Source: CAZXYF01 sp964644705
GTDB taxonomy: Bacteria; Planctomycetota; Brocadiia; SM23-32
Direction of reading: 5' to 3'
DNA length: 16,875 nucleotides
Assembly (NCBI GenBank): GCA_964644705.1
Contig: CAZXYF010000056.1
Span: 1-16,875, forward strand
Below the pieces are notes generated by a model. The model ran no database searches, was not told where the DNA came from, and saw only the letters and a program-made list of their open reading frames with translations. The translations under genes and the position numbers were made by a program. Below are positions 14,400 to 16,875 of the stretch, piece after piece. Every line of letters starts with the position of its first letter. Positions within the stretch are counted from its first letter, which is position 1.

Positions 14400-15431
14400 T
14401 TAGTTGAATTGCTTTATCAGTTTCACATACTTCGATAGGCCTTTGAGTTTACGGCCGATTGTTTTCAGGCGTTTGCGTTTTTGACCTGTGCTGAGATCGT
14501 CGTTCGCACTGACTTTCATCTTGGTTTTCGCCAGGTCGAGCTGTCGGATGGGCAGCAACTGCCTGTTCGTTGAATTGTAGAAGGGCGCCCAGCCGTTCTG
14601 AACGTTATCCAGGATCTCTTTTTCCCGTTCCACGTGGGAGCCAAAGCGACCAAATCCCAGGATGGCGGCTTTCAGTGCCGCTTTGTCGTCCCGAGGGAGA
14701 TCTTTTCGCCATGCAAGCGGATCACTTGGGATGAGCGGGCTTTTCCATATGATCCGGATCTCGTTGGCCAGATTCGGGAAATTCTGTTTGAAACGCTCTA
14801 TGGATTCATTGTTATTGGTCGCGAAATCGATCTGACCTTTTGCAACGGCCAGACAATTTGCTTCGTGACTTGCATTGCGAACCTCTTTGAACAGTTCATT
14901 GGGGTTCAGTCCGCGTTTTCCCCAGATGTAATAGCCCGGCACCAAAAATCCGGAAGTGCTGTTTGGGTCACCGTTTCCAAACACCAGTTTTTCACCGTTT
15001 TTGATGATCTGATCGATTGATTCATACGGTGAGTCGTCCGGCACTATGATGTGCGACCAATATCCGGGAGCGCCGTTAGCACCCACTGTCTGGGCAAAAA
15101 TTTCAGCACCGGCATTATCAACGGCTTCCATTGCCGATTTGTTGCCATACCAGGCGAAATCGACTTTATCGAAACGCATTCCCTCAATGATTCCCGCATA
15201 ATCGGATGCGTATTTCGTCTCGATGCGATAGTTTGGCCCCATTTTCTTGTCGAGAGCCCTGGCAAAGGGTTCAAAAGACTCACGGAGATTTGCCAGTGAA
15301 TCAGTGGGGATGATTCCGAATGTGAGAGTGGTGACGGAATCCTGATCCCCTGCCTGCACGCTGGTGACGGAGCAAAGCATGAGTGCAACAATGGTGATGA
15401 GCAACGCATTAGTCTTGGTCAAATAGTTCAT
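14400..15431 (-). CDS. phnD: Phosphonate-binding periplasmic protein PhnD
   Basis: 343-residue substrate-binding protein that delivers phosphonates to the PhnE permeases. An N-terminal signal peptide (about 1-27, cleavage after VQA) is followed by the family start LTFGIIPTDS. Further family blocks are FEPFARAL, the DFAWYGNKSAMEAV segment, GYWSHIIV and the FGNGDPNSTSGFLVPGYYI segment that shapes the phosphonate site. No canonical lipobox is seen, so it is probably soluble in the periplasm. The C-terminus (about 300-343) is unusually Lys-rich. RBS AAAGGA lies six bases before ATG 15431. Confidence 0.94.
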   Translation of the reverse strand: MNYLTKTNALLITIVALMLCSVTSVQAGDQDSVTTLTFGIIPTDSLANLRESFEPFARALDKKMGPNYRIETKYASDYAGIIEGMRFDKVDFAWYGNKSAMEAVDNAGAEIFAQTVGANGAPGYWSHIIVPDDSPYESIDQIIKNGEKLVFGNGDPNSTSGFLVPGYYIWGKRGLNPNELFKEVRNASHEANCLAVAKGQIDFATNNNESIERFKQNFPNLANEIRIIWKSPLIPSDPLAWRKDLPRDDKAALKAAILGFGRFGSHVEREKEILDNVQNGWAPFYNSTNRQLLPIRQLDLAKTKMKVSANDDLSTGQKRKRLKTIGRKLKGLSKYVKLIKQFN

Positions 15432-15582
15432 GGTGTATCCTTTGTGAAGGGAATAGTTTTGCGGTGTCTGGCTTGACTTGAAAAAGACGCGATCTCGTTT
15501 GAAAGAAAAACGAAATGTTACGACGGTTTCTGGGGTTTTGCGGCGTTTGATCGGCTCATTCTACAATCTTGTGCCCGTCTGC

Positions 15583-15594
15583 GATCACCTCCTT
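15583..15594 (-). promoter_or_regulatory. Extended Shine-Dalgarno-like site without a matching start
   Basis: On the minus strand AAGGAGGTGATC is complementary to 12 bases of the usual 16S rRNA 3' end, in the phnC-phnD spacer and 34-46 nt after the phnC stop. No ATG, GTG or TTG lies at normal distance. The nearest ATG (15559) is about 28 nt on and opens only 13 codons. It may be a ribosome-binding element of a leader, or chance. Confidence 0.3.
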
Positions 15595-15628
15595 CCGGTT
15601 CTACAAAAGGGGACGAGTCAATTGCAGT

Positions 15629-16510
15629 TCAGCATTCCACCTGAGCGGCTTCCCGGAGCAATTCGGCCTCTTCAGGGGGCCTGCGGTCCAACGGCGTATC
15701 AACCGCGCCTGTGTCAGCCAGGTGCTCAAACATATCCACACCTTCCTGCACATCGGCGTATTCCGAACCGTAGATGTCGCGTAAGAGAGAGCTGTCCAAC
15801 TCCGAGGTTTTGCCGTCGAAGACCACTGCGCCATCCCGCATGCCGATGCAGCGTCTGGTGAACCGCATGGCAAAATCCACCTGGTGCAGGCTGACCAGTA
15901 CGGTGACGCCGTCTTTTTTGTTGATGTCCAGCAGATTTTGCATGACTTTACGTGCCGACTCCGGGTCGAGCGATGCTATGGGTTCATCGGCCGCGATAAT
16001 GTCTGCCCCCTGGACGAGAGCACGGGCAATGGCTCCCCGTTGTTGCTGTCCGCCGGACAAAGTGCTGGCCCGCTGGGCTGCGTATTCGGCCATTCCCACT
16101 CGATCCAGAGCCTGCATCGCGGCAACTTTTTCGTCGTGTTTGAACAGGCGCAGAAGTGAGCGCCATGTGGGCACCTGCGACAGCATGCCCGTCAAAACGT
16201 TGGTTATCAGGGGGAGTCGCCCGACGAGATTGAATTGCTGAAAGATGAACCCAATTTGTGAGCGAATGGATCGTATGCGAGTATTGAGATCCCCGTTTTT
16301 TTGGACGGTGCTTCCGAGCACCTTTATGTAACTTTCGGTGGTATCACTGGTCGATAAGCCAGAAAGATGACGAAGCAGGGTTGATTTTCCAGCCCCGGAG
16401 GGGCCAATCAACGAAACCATTTCACCCTGTTCAACTTCGATATTGACGTTGTCAAGAGCAGTGGTGGATCCATACGTTTTACAGAGGTCCTTTGTCTGAA
16501 CGGCCAGCAT
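15629..16510 (-). CDS. phnC: Phosphonate ABC transporter ATPase PhnC
   Basis: 293-residue ATPase that powers phosphonate import with PhnD and the two PhnE permeases. Walker A GPSGAGKST is at 36-44, FIFQQFNLVGRL holds the Q-loop, LSGGQQQR is at 151-158 and Walker B IIAADEP at 171-177. The H-loop is in VSLHQVDFA. It exceeds E. coli PhnC (262) by an acidic C-terminal tail of about 35 residues (PLDRRPPEEAELLREAA) of unknown use. Start ATG 16510 has GGGAGAAGG upstream. It is the first gene of the operon, preceded by a leader of about 140 nt if the candidate promoter is right. Confidence 0.93.
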   Translation of the reverse strand: MLAVQTKDLCKTYGSTTALDNVNIEVEQGEMVSLIGPSGAGKSTLLRHLSGLSTSDTTESYIKVLGSTVQKNGDLNTRIRSIRSQIGFIFQQFNLVGRLPLITNVLTGMLSQVPTWRSLLRLFKHDEKVAAMQALDRVGMAEYAAQRASTLSGGQQQRGAIARALVQGADIIAADEPIASLDPESARKVMQNLLDINKKDGVTVLVSLHQVDFAMRFTRRCIGMRDGAVVFDGKTSELDSSLLRDIYGSEYADVQEGVDMFEHLADTGAVDTPLDRRPPEEAELLREAAQVEC

Positions 16511-16875
16511 AGAGCCTTCTCCCAGAAGTGAATGTGCTAACTGCGGTAATCTATGTACCTCTCACCGCATCGAGTTACCAATTTTTCAATTCACCAATAG
16601 GATACGGACGCTCTGTTACTGCTTTGTTAAGGATGTGAGAGAATGGAGTTGTCTATACAAAAGAAAATGGTTAGTGTTGACAGAATCATGGTGTCCAGGT
16701 TGGGTAGTGGGGGGGGGTAGGCTCAGAACTCCTGATCCGGAAACATCAATCCGCACTGAGCATTCTGCATAACTCTTATGCTAAACAGCTGATACAATTC
16801 ATCTGCCACTCATTCTCAGTAAGGTGTCGGTGAACCACGTATCTAATCTGCAGTGAATACCCCACCCTTGCGGTG
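16511..16875. other. phn leader and right-edge region without a clear gene
   Basis: The first 140 nt upstream of phnC should be the operon leader. Beyond the candidate promoter there is a run of nine G (16709-16717), then a perfect inverted repeat GCATAA-CTC-TTATGC (16768-16782). A minus-strand frame open from the window edge to a TAA at 16776-16778 gives 32 codons including RYVVHRHLTENEWQMN, but I do not recognise it. It could be the end of an upstream gene or a remnant. Confidence 0.5.
16652..16683 (-). promoter_or_regulatory. Candidate Pho-type promoter of the phn operon
   Basis: On the minus strand CTGTCAA (16683-16677) matches the PhoB half-site CTGTCAT at six of seven positions. It is followed by a four-base spacer and AACCATT, a poor second half-site. 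Eight bases further on is a -10-like TATAGA (16657-16652); E. coli Pho promoters place the -10 about ten bases after the box. No good -35 is present, as expected for a PhoB-dependent promoter. Only one half-site is good, so this is tentative. Confidence 0.35.

Noticed and set aside
15575..15600. Fragment of the 16S rRNA 3' end on the plus strand
   Set aside because: Only the anti-Shine-Dalgarno core of about 12 bases matches; the conserved bases before it do not, so a Shine-Dalgarno-like site on the coding strand explains it better.
1..16875. CRISPR array
   Set aside because: No regularly spaced direct repeats were found. The only repeats are three scattered copies around phoBR.

Overview
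The window reads as a chromosomal segment of a Gram-negative bacterium. It carries a periplasmic phosphonate-binding protein with a signal peptide, a transmembrane PhoR kinase and a largely complete carbon-phosphorus (C-P) lyase operon. The FecR-domain protein, the hexapeptide acetyltransferase and the AAAGAC-rich intergenic repeats remind me of the PVC group (Kiritimatiellota/Verrucomicrobia-like lineages). That placement is an impression, not a demonstration.

Layout. Positions 1-641 hold no convincing gene, but contain several hairpins, one of which looks like a minus-strand terminator. On the plus strand follow a YrbG/CaxA-type cation antiporter (642-1727), a repeat-rich intergenic region, and phoB-phoR (2032-4521). 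Convergent to these, the minus strand from about 16510 down to 4693 is one long phn operon. Its transcription order is phnC, phnD, phnE (copy 1), a FecR-like membrane protein, a PHP-domain phosphoesterase cut by a 100-N assembly gap (12531-12630), phnE (copy 2), a PhnO-like GNAT fused to a hexapeptide acetyltransferase, phnG, phnH, phnI, phnJ, phnK, phnL and phnM. Most genes from the fusion to phnM overlap or are separated by only a few bases. The larger spacers are phnC-phnD (197 nt) and phnD-phnE (115 nt), and both contain candidate RNA-level signals. Positions 16511-16875 hold the leader and a candidate Pho-type promoter.

How the genes fit together. PhoR/PhoB would sense phosphate limitation and activate phn. 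PhnD, the two PhnE permeases and PhnC import phosphonates. PhnG-H-I-L attach the phosphonate to ribose triphosphate, PhnM removes pyrophosphate, and PhnJ (all four Cys at family spacing) with PhnK cleaves the C-P bond. The window has no phnP (metallo-beta-lactamase fold) and no phnN. The PHP-domain gene is well placed to replace them, as the PhnPP-type cyclic phosphate dihydrolase does in other bacteria. The acetyltransferase fusion probably handles aminoalkylphosphonates or pathway intermediates. The FecR-like protein is the most unexplained member.

The most interesting items are the PHP gene in the broken locus, the FecR-like insertion between the two permeases, the PhnO-hexapeptide fusion, a four-cysteine insert in PhnK, and a dispersed intergenic repeat with copies on both sides of phoBR.
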